From Stackebrandtia endophytica (GTDB lineage Bacteria > Actinomycetota > Actinomycetes > Mycobacteriales > Micromonosporaceae), in assembly GCF_006716355.1 (NCBI RefSeq), contig NZ_VFOW01000001.1:5270001-5334000 (forward strand): DNA of 64,000 nt, written 5' to 3'. Shown here one piece after another: positions 51,669 through 60,438 of this stretch. The notes below the pieces were generated by a model. That model did not search any database. It was given only the letters and a program-made list of their open reading frames with translations, and was not told where the DNA came from. The position numbers and the translations under genes are program-made. Every line of letters starts with the position of its first letter. The stretch's first letter is position 1.

Positions 51669-51783
51669 TCTCATCCCCTCGACAGGCGATCGATTCGGTC
51701 CACGATTCTGCCCGGTCAACCCTGCGAAGGTGACACTGGAGGGGTCGGTGTGGCGCGTCTGGTTTCGAGTCGGTTCGGTTCGG

Positions 51784-52320
51784 CTAGAACAACGTCGGGG
51801 CCGCCGAGCCCTCCAGTTCCAATAGCCGACGCTTCGTCTCGACCATGGCGCCGCCGCTGCCGGCGAAGCCCCCCAAACCACCGTCGGCGGCGATGACCCG
51901 ATGACAGGGCACGATGACGGGGATCGGGTTGCCCGCCATGATCCCTCCGACCGCGCGCGCTCCGTCTGGTCGACCGGCCAGCTGCGCCAGTCGGCCGTAG
52001 CTGACGGTCTCGCCGTATCCCACCGACTCCCACAGGCACTGCCGTACCCGGCCAGCCCATCCCGAACTGAGCGACCAGTCCAACGCCACCGTGAACCGGT
52101 CGCGAGACCGGTCGAAGAACTCGGTCAACTCTCGCAGGGCTTGATCCAGGTGCCTCTGGGCTTCAGTTCCGGCGGGCGCCCCATCATCGATGTCGGGGGC
52201 CGGCAACGAGGAAAGCGAGCCGAAGCCGAGCTGTCGCACTCCCACCCGAGTGGCGGCCACCTCGATGGGGCCGATGGGGGAGTTGACGGTGGCAACCTTG
52301 ACCGGGGACATGTCTTCCAT
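51784..52320 (-). CDS. ogt: Methylated-DNA--protein-cysteine methyltransferase
   Basis: 178 residues. Active-site motif VPCHRV with acceptor C139, helix-turn-helix region [27 protein letters not shown], and GGLGGFAGS at the end. Removes methyl groups from O6-guanine in a suicide reaction. The start at 52320 is tentative; an ATG three codons downstream is possible. 115 bp upstream of tex in the same direction. Confidence 0.93.
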   Translation of the reverse strand: MEDMSPVKVATVNSPIGPIEVAATRVGVRQLGFGSLSSLPAPDIDDGAPAGTEAQRHLDQALRELTEFFDRSRDRFTVALDWSLSSGWAGRVRQCLWESVGYGETVSYGRLAQLAGRPDGARAVGGIMAGNPIPVIVPCHRVIAADGGLGGFAGSGGAMVETKRRLLELEGSAAPTLF

Positions 52321-52460
52321 TGTGCCGCCGACCCCGACAGCGCCGCCGGGCCCCGCTCCGACCAGGCGTAACGGCAAAGGTGACCCCCGCTGTGGGGGTG
52401 GTGAAACAGTCGGCTAAAGTTTTCATCGTTGCCGACGCGGGAAACCGAAAAAGCAACAAT

Positions 52461-52533
52461 GCGGACGTAGCGCAGCTGGTAGCGCGTCACCTTGCCAAGG
52501 TGAAGGTCGCGGGTTCGAACCCCGTCGTCCGCT
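52461..52533 (+). tRNA. tRNA-Gly (anticodon GCC)
   Basis: 73 bases; acceptor GCGGACG/CGTCCGC, discriminator T, anticodon loop TTGCCAA, T-loop TTCGAAC. CCA not encoded. First of a Gly-Cys-Val array. Confidence 0.95.
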
Positions 52534-52561
52534 CGGAGGTCGGTCAGTGGGCTGACGCCGC

Positions 52562-52632
52562 GGTGGAGTGGCCGAGAGGCGAGGCAGCGGCCTGCAAAGC
52601 CGCGTACACGGGTTCAAATCCCGTCTCCACCT
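52562..52632 (+). tRNA. tRNA-Cys (anticodon GCA)
   Basis: 71 bases; acceptor GGTGGAG/CTCCACC, discriminator T as required by CysRS, anticodon loop CTGCAAA, T-loop TTCAAAT. CCA not encoded. Confidence 0.95.
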
Positions 52633-52644
52633 CGTAGGTTTCCC

Positions 52645-52719
52645 GGACGATTAGCTCAGCGGGAGAGCGCTTCCCTGACACGGAAGAGGTCACTGGTTCA
52701 ATCCCAGTATCGTCCACCA
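52645..52719 (+). tRNA. tRNA-Val (anticodon GAC)
   Basis: Acceptor GGACGAT/ATCGTCC, anticodon loop CTGACAC, T-loop TTCAATC, discriminator A and an encoded CCA (52717-52719), unlike its two neighbours. Confidence 0.95.
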
Positions 52720-52735
52720 TATTCATGCAGGTCAG

Positions 52736-52770
52736 AACCGGTTTAGCTCATGAAGCCGAGCCGGTTTTCT
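52736..52770 (+). terminator. Terminator of the tRNA array
   Basis: AACCGG (52736-52741) pairs with CCGGTT (52761-52766), helped by GCTC/GAGC inside, and is followed by TTCT. 17 bp after tRNA-Val. Confidence 0.6.
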
Positions 52771-53002
52771 CGTCCTTGTCGGCCAAATGTCGGTGGGATT
52801 TCGCGGCTGTCGGTGGCATCCGACGGCATCAGATAGGACCGTTTGGTGGAGCCCGAAACGACCGATTGGGTGACTTCGGTTCACGCGGCTCGCTTGCGGA
52901 TGAACTCCCGAAGCGCGCTTGAAGTTGGTCTTGGTGGGCAACTACTTGAAGGTCTGCTAGAAAGGGACCCTTTGCATTGGGATTGCTCGTCGCTCTCTCA
53001 AA

Positions 53003-53038
53003 GCAGGGGTCACTGGTTCGAAGCCAGTAGCGCCCACC
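53003..53038 (+). pseudogene. 3' remnant of a tRNA gene
   Basis: A perfect T arm (ACTGG-TTCGAAG-CCAGT, 53012-53028), acceptor 3' strand AGCGCCC, discriminator A and CC. No matching 5' acceptor (GGGCGCT) or anticodon arm upstream. GGTCACTGGTTC and the CCAGTA-CG-CCACC pattern are shared with the intact tRNA-Val 300 bp before. It is followed by a terminator, as a real tRNA would be. It may mark an integration or rearrangement joint. Confidence 0.65.
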
Positions 53039-53052
53039 CTGTTTCCCCAGGT

Positions 53053-53077
53053 GGGAGTCGATCTTGGATCGGCTCCC
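53053..53077 (+). terminator. Terminator after the tRNA remnant
   Basis: Eleven-bp stem with one G-T pair (53053-53063 with 53067-53077), 3-base loop. Confidence 0.65.
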
Positions 53078-53403
53078 GTACGGTTCTTCTCCGTCGTGTT
53101 GCTCATTTGTTGTTGCGACGGTTCGTCACATAGTGAACCTACCTGGCAGTGATCAGCAGCCCAAGCCAGAAATCGCGTGATCGGTGCCAAAGCACAGGAG
53201 CCATGCTTCGGTGCGGTTTCAGGGTTCCGACGTCGATGCATTGGGGTCCGGAACGGTGGCGGATCTGCAATCCAGTTGCTGCCTGACGGCGCTAGCCACG
53301 ATTCCGTAGCAACAGACCCCTGAACGGTGACCGGGGTCCGCAGACCGGTTGTTGGCGGGCATCTCGATACCTCCAATGGTCTGAATGCCCCCACCTCGAA
53401 CCG
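53078..53403. other. Gap before the RHS gene
   Basis: 326 bases without a convincing gene. The RHS reading frame extends back to a stop at 53293 without a good start codon or ribosome-binding site, so the gene's true N-terminus is missing from this place. Confidence 0.6.
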
Positions 53404-56400
53404 TTGCGCGGCCAGGTCGCCTACGACATTGACCACAATGGAAAACGCACCGACTACAACTATGACGCCATCGGGCGACTGACCAAAGTGTGGCTCCCCA
53501 ACCGCGCCACGAATTTGACCCCGACCGTCGAATACTCCTACATCCTGCGCAACGACGGTCCCTCGGTCGTGTCGACCAGCCGACTCATCCACAACGGCAA
53601 CTACGTGACCAGCCACGTCCTCTATGACTCGATGTTGCGTGAGCGACAGTCACAAGCGCCGGCTGTTGGCGGTGGCCGCGTCATCTCCGACGTCTTCTAC
53701 GACACCGTTGGGCGTGCTTTCAAGTCCTATGACTCCTGGATCGACGCCACAGCTGATCCCGGTACCGAACTGGTTGAACCCGAAGCCGAAACCATGATTT
53801 CGGCGGTGTACCGCTCCGAATTCGATGGAGCCGGACGCCCGATCGCCGAGATATTCGAAACCCTGGGCCAAGAGAACTGGCGCACCACCCTCACCCATCA
53901 CGGCGACAGGGTCACCGTGATTCCTCCGGACGGCGGTACGACGACCTCCACGATCACCGACACGGTGGGACGCACCATCGAGTTGCGTCAGCATCACGGC
54001 CGAGGCACCGACACCGACTACGACGCCACCACATATGACTACGACGCCAAAGGCCAATTGACGACCGTCACCGACCCCGTCGGTAACCAACGGTCCTACG
54101 AATACGACTTCCAGGGTCGCGTCGACGCCACGAATGAACCCGATCGCGGCCAGACCACGTTCACCTATGACCTGGCCGGGCGAGTAGTCACAACCACCGA
54201 CGCACGAGGCGAAACCATCGCCTACACCTACGATGCCGTCAGCCGCATCACATCGATACGAGACGACAATGTAGATGGTGTTGTTCGCACCGAATGGACC
54301 TACGACACCCTGACCGGTGCCAAGGGCCTGCCCGTCGCAGCGACCCGCTATGTGGACGGCGCACCGTATCGCATCGCCGTCACCGGATATGACCAGCTGT
54401 ATCAGCCGTTGGGAACCAGCTACGTCATACCGGACGGACACGGTGACCTATCGGGCACCTACACCTTCCGGCAGAGCTACAAACAGGACGGATCACCGAA
54501 CACCAGCACCCTCCCCGCCGTAGGCGGTCTGGCATACGAAGTGCTGCAGTACTACTACGACGCCACTCTCGGGCTTCCCACCCAATTGGGTACCAGCCAC
54601 GCCGGGATCAGCGGATACGTGATGGCCACCGAATACAACGCCCTGGGCATGCTGCAACGCATCGAGCAGTCGACCAAGGTTCTCGGTGCGCCGACGGTTT
54701 TCCAGACCTTCGAGTACGAACCCGGAACCCGCCGTCTGGAGCGGATGGTCACCAGCCGGCAACCCACCACCCCAAACCGGTTGCAGGAACTGACCTTCAC
54801 CTACGACGACTACGGCAACGTGACACGCATCGGCGACAAACCCGAAGTCGCCACCGACATCTCCGGCCGCAACGAAGTCCAATGCTTCGAATACGACTAC
54901 CTGCAACGACTGACCGAGGCCTGGACCCCCGACGTCGACGACTGCTCACCGGCACCCAACGAAGAAACCTTGGGCGGACCGGCACCGTACTGGCAGTCCT
55001 ATAGCTACGACAAGACCGGCAACCGCACCTCCCAGGTCAAACACGCCAGCCCCGGAAGCCCAGGCACCACAACCACCGACTACACCACCCCGGGACCGGG
55101 CCAGCCACGACCGCATGCGGTGACCGCTACCGAAACCACCACCGACACCGGAACGTTCACCCACACCTACCAGTACGACGACGCCGGGAACATGGTCTCC
55201 CGGCCCGACGGCCTCGGCGGACTGCAGGACCTGACCTGGGACGCCGAAGGCAGGCTGGCGACGGTCACGGATGCCGATACCGGCGAAGGGATCGCCTCCT
55301 ACATATACGGTCCCGACGGGCAGCGGCTCATCTCGACCGACGAGAACGGCACCACCCTCCATTTGGGAGGTACCGAGCTTCACGCCGACAACGAGACCGG
55401 AGCCGTCACCGGAACCCGCTACTACACCCACATGGGAATGACGGTCGCCGTCCGCACAGCCGGTGAGTTGACCTGGTTGACCGCCGACCATCAAGGCACC
55501 TCAAGCCTGGCCATCAGCGACGACGTCACCACATACGAACAACGTCGACAAGACCCGTTCGGTAACCCCCGCGGGCAGGCACCGACCGCCTGGCCCGACG
55601 AGAAGGGCTTCCTCGGCGGGGACACCGACCCCACCGGCCTGACCCACCTGAGCGCACGGGAATACGACCCGCGCCTCGGCCGATTCATCTCCGTCGACCC
55701 GATCGTCACCGGTGACCCACAACAAGCCCACGGATACGCCTACGCCGAGAACACCCCGGTGACGGTGTCAGACCCATCAGGGCTGTGTGGACTGTGCATC
55801 ATCAACCACGACGGCGGCCCCGGCGCCAGCGTCATGTACTCCGTGTTGGCCGCCGGTGGCGGCCAACACGGAGCCACCGGTTACGGGAAGGTGGATTGCC
55901 AGGAGACCTACGAGGTCATCTGCTTCGGTACCGACCTGTTCTTCGGGTTCGGTGAACTCATTCTCCCCATCGATGTGCGGGCACTGGATGAGTGCATGCA
56001 AGCCGGTGGCGACGCCTGCAACGCGTTCTTGCTCGACGTGGCGATTGGCGCCCTCACCGGCGGAATCGGCAAGATCATCGGCAAAGCGATCGGTGCAGTA
56101 GCCGGGGCCATCTCCAAGTTGATCAAGAACTGGGACGACATCTACGCCGGCATCATGGGCCAGGCGGGTAAGAAAGCCGATGACGCCGCCGACGCCGCCA
56201 GCGATGCCGCCGACGCCGGCAAAAACGCCGGCAAAAAGAAACCCGACGAACCAAACGGCGACAAAGACGGCAAGGGCAAACCCGGCAAGGACGAGCCCGA
56301 TGGCAAATCGGGTGACAAACCCAAGAAGAACGACGACACACCCGACGACGGCAACCACAACTGCAACTGCTTCACCGAGGGCACACCCGTCGCGATGGCT

Positions 56401-57210
56401 GACGGGTCGACCAAGAACATTGAGGACGTTGAGCCCGGGGATGAGGTCATCACCTACAACACCGATACCGGTGAGCAGGAAACCCATGTCGTGACCGCCC
56501 TGTTCTCCAAACAGGCTGAGGTCCTCCTGGAGATCACCGTCACCGAGGACACCGCATCGAACCAGGACTCCACAGGGGACCGGGTCGCGGGCGAGGTGTC
56601 CGGGACCGACCCACCCGGAGACCTTGGTTCCCTCACCGTCACGCCCGAGCACCCGTTCTGGGAACCCACCCAAGAAACCTGGACCCCAGCCGGTGAACTC
56701 CAACCCGCAGACCAACTCCTCCAACGCGACGGTGACCTACTCACCATCACCAGCATCACCACACTGGACCGAACAACCCCGTTCACCGTCTACAACTTCA
56801 CCGTCGCCGGCACCCACAACTACTACGCCACCACACTCGACACCCTCGTCCACAACTGCGAAGATGTAGCCTTGGGAATCCGAGAACGTGGACTAAAGGA
56901 CTTTGCTGAAACTAATGGATACACCCACTATTTGAACCTAGGAGGGGATGAATGGAAGAATCCTGTATGGATGGCAATCAAAGACCCTAGCGTCACTTTG
57001 CACGTAATGCTCGATGGTTTCGACGGGTCGGGTCCACTCGACATGTTTATGACCGCATATGAGCGAGGCAGGAATCCGCGAGACCACAGAGCAACTGAGT
57101 GGGAAATGGCTCAGATCGGACTCGCGGTGCGGCTTGAGGAACGATCATGGTCAAGTATCAGTTTCTATCTGAACGGTGCTTCTGTTAGCATCCCAAATCC
57201 TTTTAAGTGA
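53404..57210 (+). CDS. RHS-repeat polymorphic toxin, 5'-truncated
   Basis: 1268 residues from a TTG; no signal peptide or N-terminal delivery region, so this is probably a displaced 3' part of a longer RHS gene. Residues 1-~770 are YD repeats (YDAIGRLTKV, YDAVSRITSI and similar); the RHS core ends at REYDPRLGRFISVDP, near 760. After a hydrophobic stretch and a Lys/Asp/Gly linker (about 920-985) comes a Hint domain starting CFTEGTPVAMADG and ending LVHNC (about 990-1152), able to self-cleave. The last ~115 residues are the toxin, visibly lower in GC; YERGRNPRDHRATEWEMAQIGLAVR resembles the 'type 27' polymorphic-toxin domain. Immunity gene follows. Confidence 0.85.
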   Translation: MRGQVAYDIDHNGKRTDYNYDAIGRLTKVWLPNRATNLTPTVEYSYILRNDGPSVVSTSRLIHNGNYVTSHVLYDSMLRERQSQAPAVGGGRVISDVFYDTVGRAFKSYDSWIDATADPGTELVEPEAETMISAVYRSEFDGAGRPIAEIFETLGQENWRTTLTHHGDRVTVIPPDGGTTTSTITDTVGRTIELRQHHGRGTDTDYDATTYDYDAKGQLTTVTDPVGNQRSYEYDFQGRVDATNEPDRGQTTFTYDLAGRVVTTTDARGETIAYTYDAVSRITSIRDDNVDGVVRTEWTYDTLTGAKGLPVAATRYVDGAPYRIAVTGYDQLYQPLGTSYVIPDGHGDLSGTYTFRQSYKQDGSPNTSTLPAVGGLAYEVLQYYYDATLGLPTQLGTSHAGISGYVMATEYNALGMLQRIEQSTKVLGAPTVFQTFEYEPGTRRLERMVTSRQPTTPNRLQELTFTYDDYGNVTRIGDKPEVATDISGRNEVQCFEYDYLQRLTEAWTPDVDDCSPAPNEETLGGPAPYWQSYSYDKTGNRTSQVKHASPGSPGTTTTDYTTPGPGQPRPHAVTATETTTDTGTFTHTYQYDDAGNMVSRPDGLGGLQDLTWDAEGRLATVTDADTGEGIASYIYGPDGQRLISTDENGTTLHLGGTELHADNETGAVTGTRYYTHMGMTVAVRTAGELTWLTADHQGTSSLAISDDVTTYEQRRQDPFGNPRGQAPTAWPDEKGFLGGDTDPTGLTHLSAREYDPRLGRFISVDPIVTGDPQQAHGYAYAENTPVTVSDPSGLCGLCIINHDGGPGASVMYSVLAAGGGQHGATGYGKVDCQETYEVICFGTDLFFGFGELILPIDVRALDECMQAGGDACNAFLLDVAIGALTGGIGKIIGKAIGAVAGAISKLIKNWDDIYAGIMGQAGKKADDAADAASDAADAGKNAGKKKPDEPNGDKDGKGKPGKDEPDGKSGDKPKKNDDTPDDGNHNCNCFTEGTPVAMADGSTKNIEDVEPGDEVITYNTDTGEQETHVVTALFSKQAEVLLEITVTEDTASNQDSTGDRVAGEVSGTDPPGDLGSLTVTPEHPFWEPTQETWTPAGELQPADQLLQRDGDLLTITSITTLDRTTPFTVYNFTVAGTHNYYATTLDTLVHNCEDVALGIRERGLKDFAETNGYTHYLNLGGDEWKNPVWMAIKDPSVTLHVMLDGFDGSGPLDMFMTAYERGRNPRDHRATEWEMAQIGLAVRLEERSWSSISFYLNGASVSIPNPFK

Positions 57211-57211
57211 G

Positions 57212-57577
57212 ATGAACATGAATGAAGCTTCTCGTTGGGAACGTCCGTTTAGGATTGAACATTACACGATATCTCGCGGCACGTTGGTCCTGCGTAGTTT
57301 GATGGCGGACGGTCGTGATACTCGTGTTGAGATTGGGTTTGTCGGTGTGAGGCGGATATCTTTGCCGACGAATTTCGACCGGGTGGAGATTACTCGGAAG
57401 TCGCTTACGGATCCTGCGTTGCTGGCGGCGTTGGAGCCGTGGAGTAACGAGGATCTGGCGTACTTCGCATTCCAGAACGACGGTGACTATGTGGTGGCAA
57501 CAGGGTTCTCCTGTGTGGAAGACTATGGCGATAGTCGTGCGAAGTCGAGGTTCGGTCCGTTGCCGGGTTTGTGGTGA
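57212..57577 (+). CDS. Probable immunity protein for the RHS toxin
   Basis: 121 residues, starting 1 bp after the toxin stop. Soluble, beta-rich (RIEHYTISRGTLVLRSLM, TRVEIGFVGVRRISLP) with an acidic C-terminal part (DLAYFAFQNDGDYVVATG). No family recognised. Low GC like the toxin tail, so both were probably acquired together. The position directly behind the toxin is the basis for the call. Confidence 0.7.
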   Translation: MNMNEASRWERPFRIEHYTISRGTLVLRSLMADGRDTRVEIGFVGVRRISLPTNFDRVEITRKSLTDPALLAALEPWSNEDLAYFAFQNDGDYVVATGFSCVEDYGDSRAKSRFGPLPGLW

Positions 57578-57740
57578 TCTGAGGATAGTTCTATGAGCGT
57601 TTGAGGGACCTCGTCTAGGCTTCGGCCCTTGTTGAACGCCGAGCAGCAAGCTCAGATGTTCGCAACGAACGTTCTGCCACCATGGTGATCGGTCCAGTCG
57701 ACAAAGGGCTACCTTGCACTCGATAACGGAGCTTCCGGTG

Positions 57741-58330
57741 ATGGATGGGTTGACGAGACAGGCTTTTCATCAAGGGTCGCCGCAGCTTCGTGCCTATATG
57801 GTTGCGGAGTGTGTTGAGCGGGTGGCGCAGATCTTTACTGGTACCCGAGGTGCAGATCCCTCGAGGGCTGATGATGTGGCCACTGTGGTGGAGGTTTTGG
57901 ATGCGTTGTGGGATTTCTCGGCCGAGCCGCGGGTGTTCGGGTCGCTTGTGGAGCGTGTGTGCCGGTTCGAGGAGCTGGTGATCGCAGAGGCGCCGGACTA
58001 CGTCGCCGAGACCCTGCAAGAAGGGTCGGTCATGTTCACCTTGGCAGCGTTCAAGGAGGCATTGAGTATCGGTACGAGGGTGATTTGGGTGCAGGCGTTA
58101 TGTGCATGGTGGTTTGCGATGGCGTTGCATGGGATGTCGATCGGCGGTTCCCCGGCGAGGGGATCTATGCAGATGAAGGCGAGGCGCGTCGATGTGCCCT
58201 GCAGACACATGACTTCTCGACTGAGTCAATGGAACGCGCCCGGGTGGCAGCGGGACATGTCAGCCACCAACGGTTGCAATTTGTCCTGGCGAGTGTTGCC
58301 GTCGGGTCGTCCTGGGGATCGCATCTCTAG
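57741..58330 (+). pseudogene. Frameshifted immunity-like gene
   Basis: Starts at ATG 57741 with GGAG upstream (MDGLTRQAFHQGSPQLRAYM) and reads well to about 58080 (AFKEALSI). Past that point the good protein frame is the neighbouring one: GVMCMVVCDGVAWD, then GEGIYADEGEARRCALQ and HDFSTESMERARVAAGHVSHQRLQ, ending at 58330. The two halves together look like one ~195-residue helical protein of an immunity-associated type. A single-base indel around 58065-58085 breaks it. Confidence 0.6.
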
Positions 58331-58572
58331 TCTCGTCGAGACCAGGTCCGACGGTGGCGGGTTGATCTGGTCACCGTGACTTCACCGGCTAAGTGACCAA
58401 CGAAGTTTGGCACGACCAAGGTCACCTACATCCGCCTGGTAGAGGCGAATCCAACAGATTGGGCTACCAGGCGACCGTGCGCACGACATGGGGATGCCGG
58501 CGCGGACAGGGCCGGTGTCGTGCTTGGTGCGGTTCATCTGGTTGCTACCGAGGCTGGCGCAGGTTTGGTCGC

Positions 58573-59046
58573 CTAGATGCTCTTCGCCTTCTCAAGGGAA
58601 AACTCGTGGTACATGCGAACCACCCCTGATGTGATCAACAGTGCACCGCCGAGGGTTGCCAAGAGCGTGCCGACATAAAGTGGCCAAAGGACCGGATCGA
58701 GTGGCATCCGGTCGAAGTCGAGGAACTGGTGGAGGAAGCCGGCAAACAACCCGGCCCCCGCAGCGGCAGTCACGAGCCCAACCGCCCACATGAGATATGG
58801 CCAGACATATCTCGCCTGCCGTTCCAGGTTGTCGGTGTTCAGGTCGGTCAGTCCGACGCCGAGCGTGAAGATCACCGGGAGCCCGAGGAGTGTCAAGGGC
58901 CAGCTCCACCAAGAACTGGCGGAGATCAGCAGCCAGAACGGGATCGCGAAGGCGATCAACGCTGATGCGCTCCACAACACCGTGCGGATCAACGGCATCA
59001 GGCGCGTCCCACGCGCGGTGGCGTGGGCGGGGGTAGTGATGCTCAT
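58573..59046 (-). CDS. Four-helix membrane protein
   Basis: 157 residues, ATG behind AGGAGA. Four hydrophobic segments (VLWSASALIAFAIPFWLLI, WPLTLLGLPVIFTLGVG, WPYLMWAVGLVTAAAGAGLFAG, LWPLYVGTLLATLGGALLITSG). No recognised family. The 242 bases between this stop and the frameshifted immunity gene contain no gene. Confidence 0.7.
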   Translation of the reverse strand: MSITTPAHATARGTRLMPLIRTVLWSASALIAFAIPFWLLISASSWWSWPLTLLGLPVIFTLGVGLTDLNTDNLERQARYVWPYLMWAVGLVTAAAGAGLFAGFLHQFLDFDRMPLDPVLWPLYVGTLLATLGGALLITSGVVRMYHEFSLEKAKSI

Positions 59047-59656
59047 CGTCTCTCCTATTCCTGGCTCGCATTACCCATTTTCCATGGGCATCCAAATGGG
59101 TATTCCATCTGCGGCCGAGACCCACTGGGGGGCCGATGGAATGAGCTGCCGACGGCGTCACAGAGGACCGTGTTGCATGCATGCATGCATGCTTTGCGGA
59201 AGCCGAGGTCACTGGACTTTCGGCTTCAGCTAACAGCGCTCCACCATCCCGGCCTCGCCCGCATAGCGGTCGTCGCGTTCGACGCCCGCTACGCATCAGA
59301 AACACAACACTCTCGATGCGATCACGAGGGCACCGAGCGTGATCTAGAGGTCGTCGAACTCTAGGACAGTTGCCTGTACTCGCGGCGGGTCGCCCTGGTG
59401 TCGGCTTCTCCTGATGCCAGCGCTCCGGAACGCGTCGGGTCATGAGTTCGGACAGTCCCTTGAGGCTGTCGTCAGTCGTGCGTATCGGCGCGTTTCTGAT
59501 GAGACTGGCTACATCGGACGTTCTGGTGTTCGGGTGGGCGTCGGATGGTTCCGTGATTCTGGCTCTCGATGTCGGTGGGCGTTGGTAGCTTCACGGCATC
59601 ACTGCATATGCGATGCAGCGGGATCACGCTGAACCACCTTGACGAGGGAGTCCCTG
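59047..59656. other. 610-base region without a gene
   Basis: No frame with protein-like composition on either strand. It contains a short GCAT microrepeat. Such a long empty gap is unusual for this window and may be decayed DNA next to the island. Confidence 0.55.
59174..59192. repeat. GCAT microrepeat
   Basis: Nearly five copies of the self-complementary 4-mer (TGCATGCATGC and on). Confidence 0.7.
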
Positions 59657-60091
59657 ATGGCACATCTGACCGGATTCGGCAACATGGTCTTGCCGACGCG
59701 AGATCTGTCGGCGAGCATCACGGTATGGAGCGCGCTGCTGGATCAGCAGCCTGCGTTTCAGAGTGAAGATTTCGCAGCCTTCTCCGGTGGAGGTGTGGAG
59801 ATCGGACTGTCGGCCGCACCCTGGGTGGATCACCCGCTGGTCTTCTGGAGTGTCGAGGACATCGAACAATCGCATGAGACCTTGGTAGCGGCCGGGGCCG
59901 TCGCCATGATCGAGGTCGTCGACGGATCTCTCGCCGAGCTTGGCACCGGGCAGGCGGCGACCGGGGATAACATCGACCCAGCCACCGGCATCGTTGACAT
60001 GCCAGGTGCGCGGCTGGCCGTACTCAAAGCGGCCGATGGCAATCTGCTTGCGATCACTCAGGAGGTGCCGATGGACTGGTCCTCGGACTGA
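59657..60091 (+). CDS. VOC (glyoxalase/bleomycin-resistance) family protein
   Basis: 144 residues from the ATG at 59657 with GAGGGA upstream. Paired beta-alpha-beta-beta-beta modules: FGNMVLPTRDLSASITVWSALLDQQPAF in the first half, FWSVEDIEQSHETLVAAGA and ARLAVLKAADGNLLAI in the second. Metal ligands are not clear, so it may bind rather than convert a ligand. Confidence 0.85.
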   Translation: MAHLTGFGNMVLPTRDLSASITVWSALLDQQPAFQSEDFAAFSGGGVEIGLSAAPWVDHPLVFWSVEDIEQSHETLVAAGAVAMIEVVDGSLAELGTGQAATGDNIDPATGIVDMPGARLAVLKAADGNLLAITQEVPMDWSSD

Positions 60092-60438
60092 CTTCACCGT
60101 GAAGCGCGCGTACAGGTGTAGGTCGTGTTGGGCGCGTGTCCTTGCTGACGTCGGCTGGTCTCCTCGCACTCTGTAGGACGAGAAGACGTCGTAGCCGCCA
60201 GCTCCTGGGCGGGAACGCCCGCCCCGCTTTCGGTGCGCCGCAGATGATCTCTACCAATGTGATGACCGTCGCCATCGATGATGCTAAGTGGATGCATGCA
60301 GAGAGGTGTCTTCCCCGTCAACCATCGAGGATCCCGCCGTCCTCGCACACGACCAACAGGATTAAGGCTCCGAGTGGGGTGATCGGTGGGCCTCCATAGC
60401 TTGGGATCCCGGTTGCCGGGGTGTGCCAGGATCTTTTG
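60092..60438. other. 347-base region without a gene
   Basis: No supported gene. A GC-rich inverted repeat (GGGCG-GGAA-CGCCC type, near 60207) is the only structure seen. Confidence 0.5.

Noticed and set aside
52957-53616. 219-residue minus-strand frame ending in a GATGFEPVTPAL-type stretch
   Set aside because: That phrase is the well-known false translation of a tRNA T arm; here it comes from the tRNA remnant.
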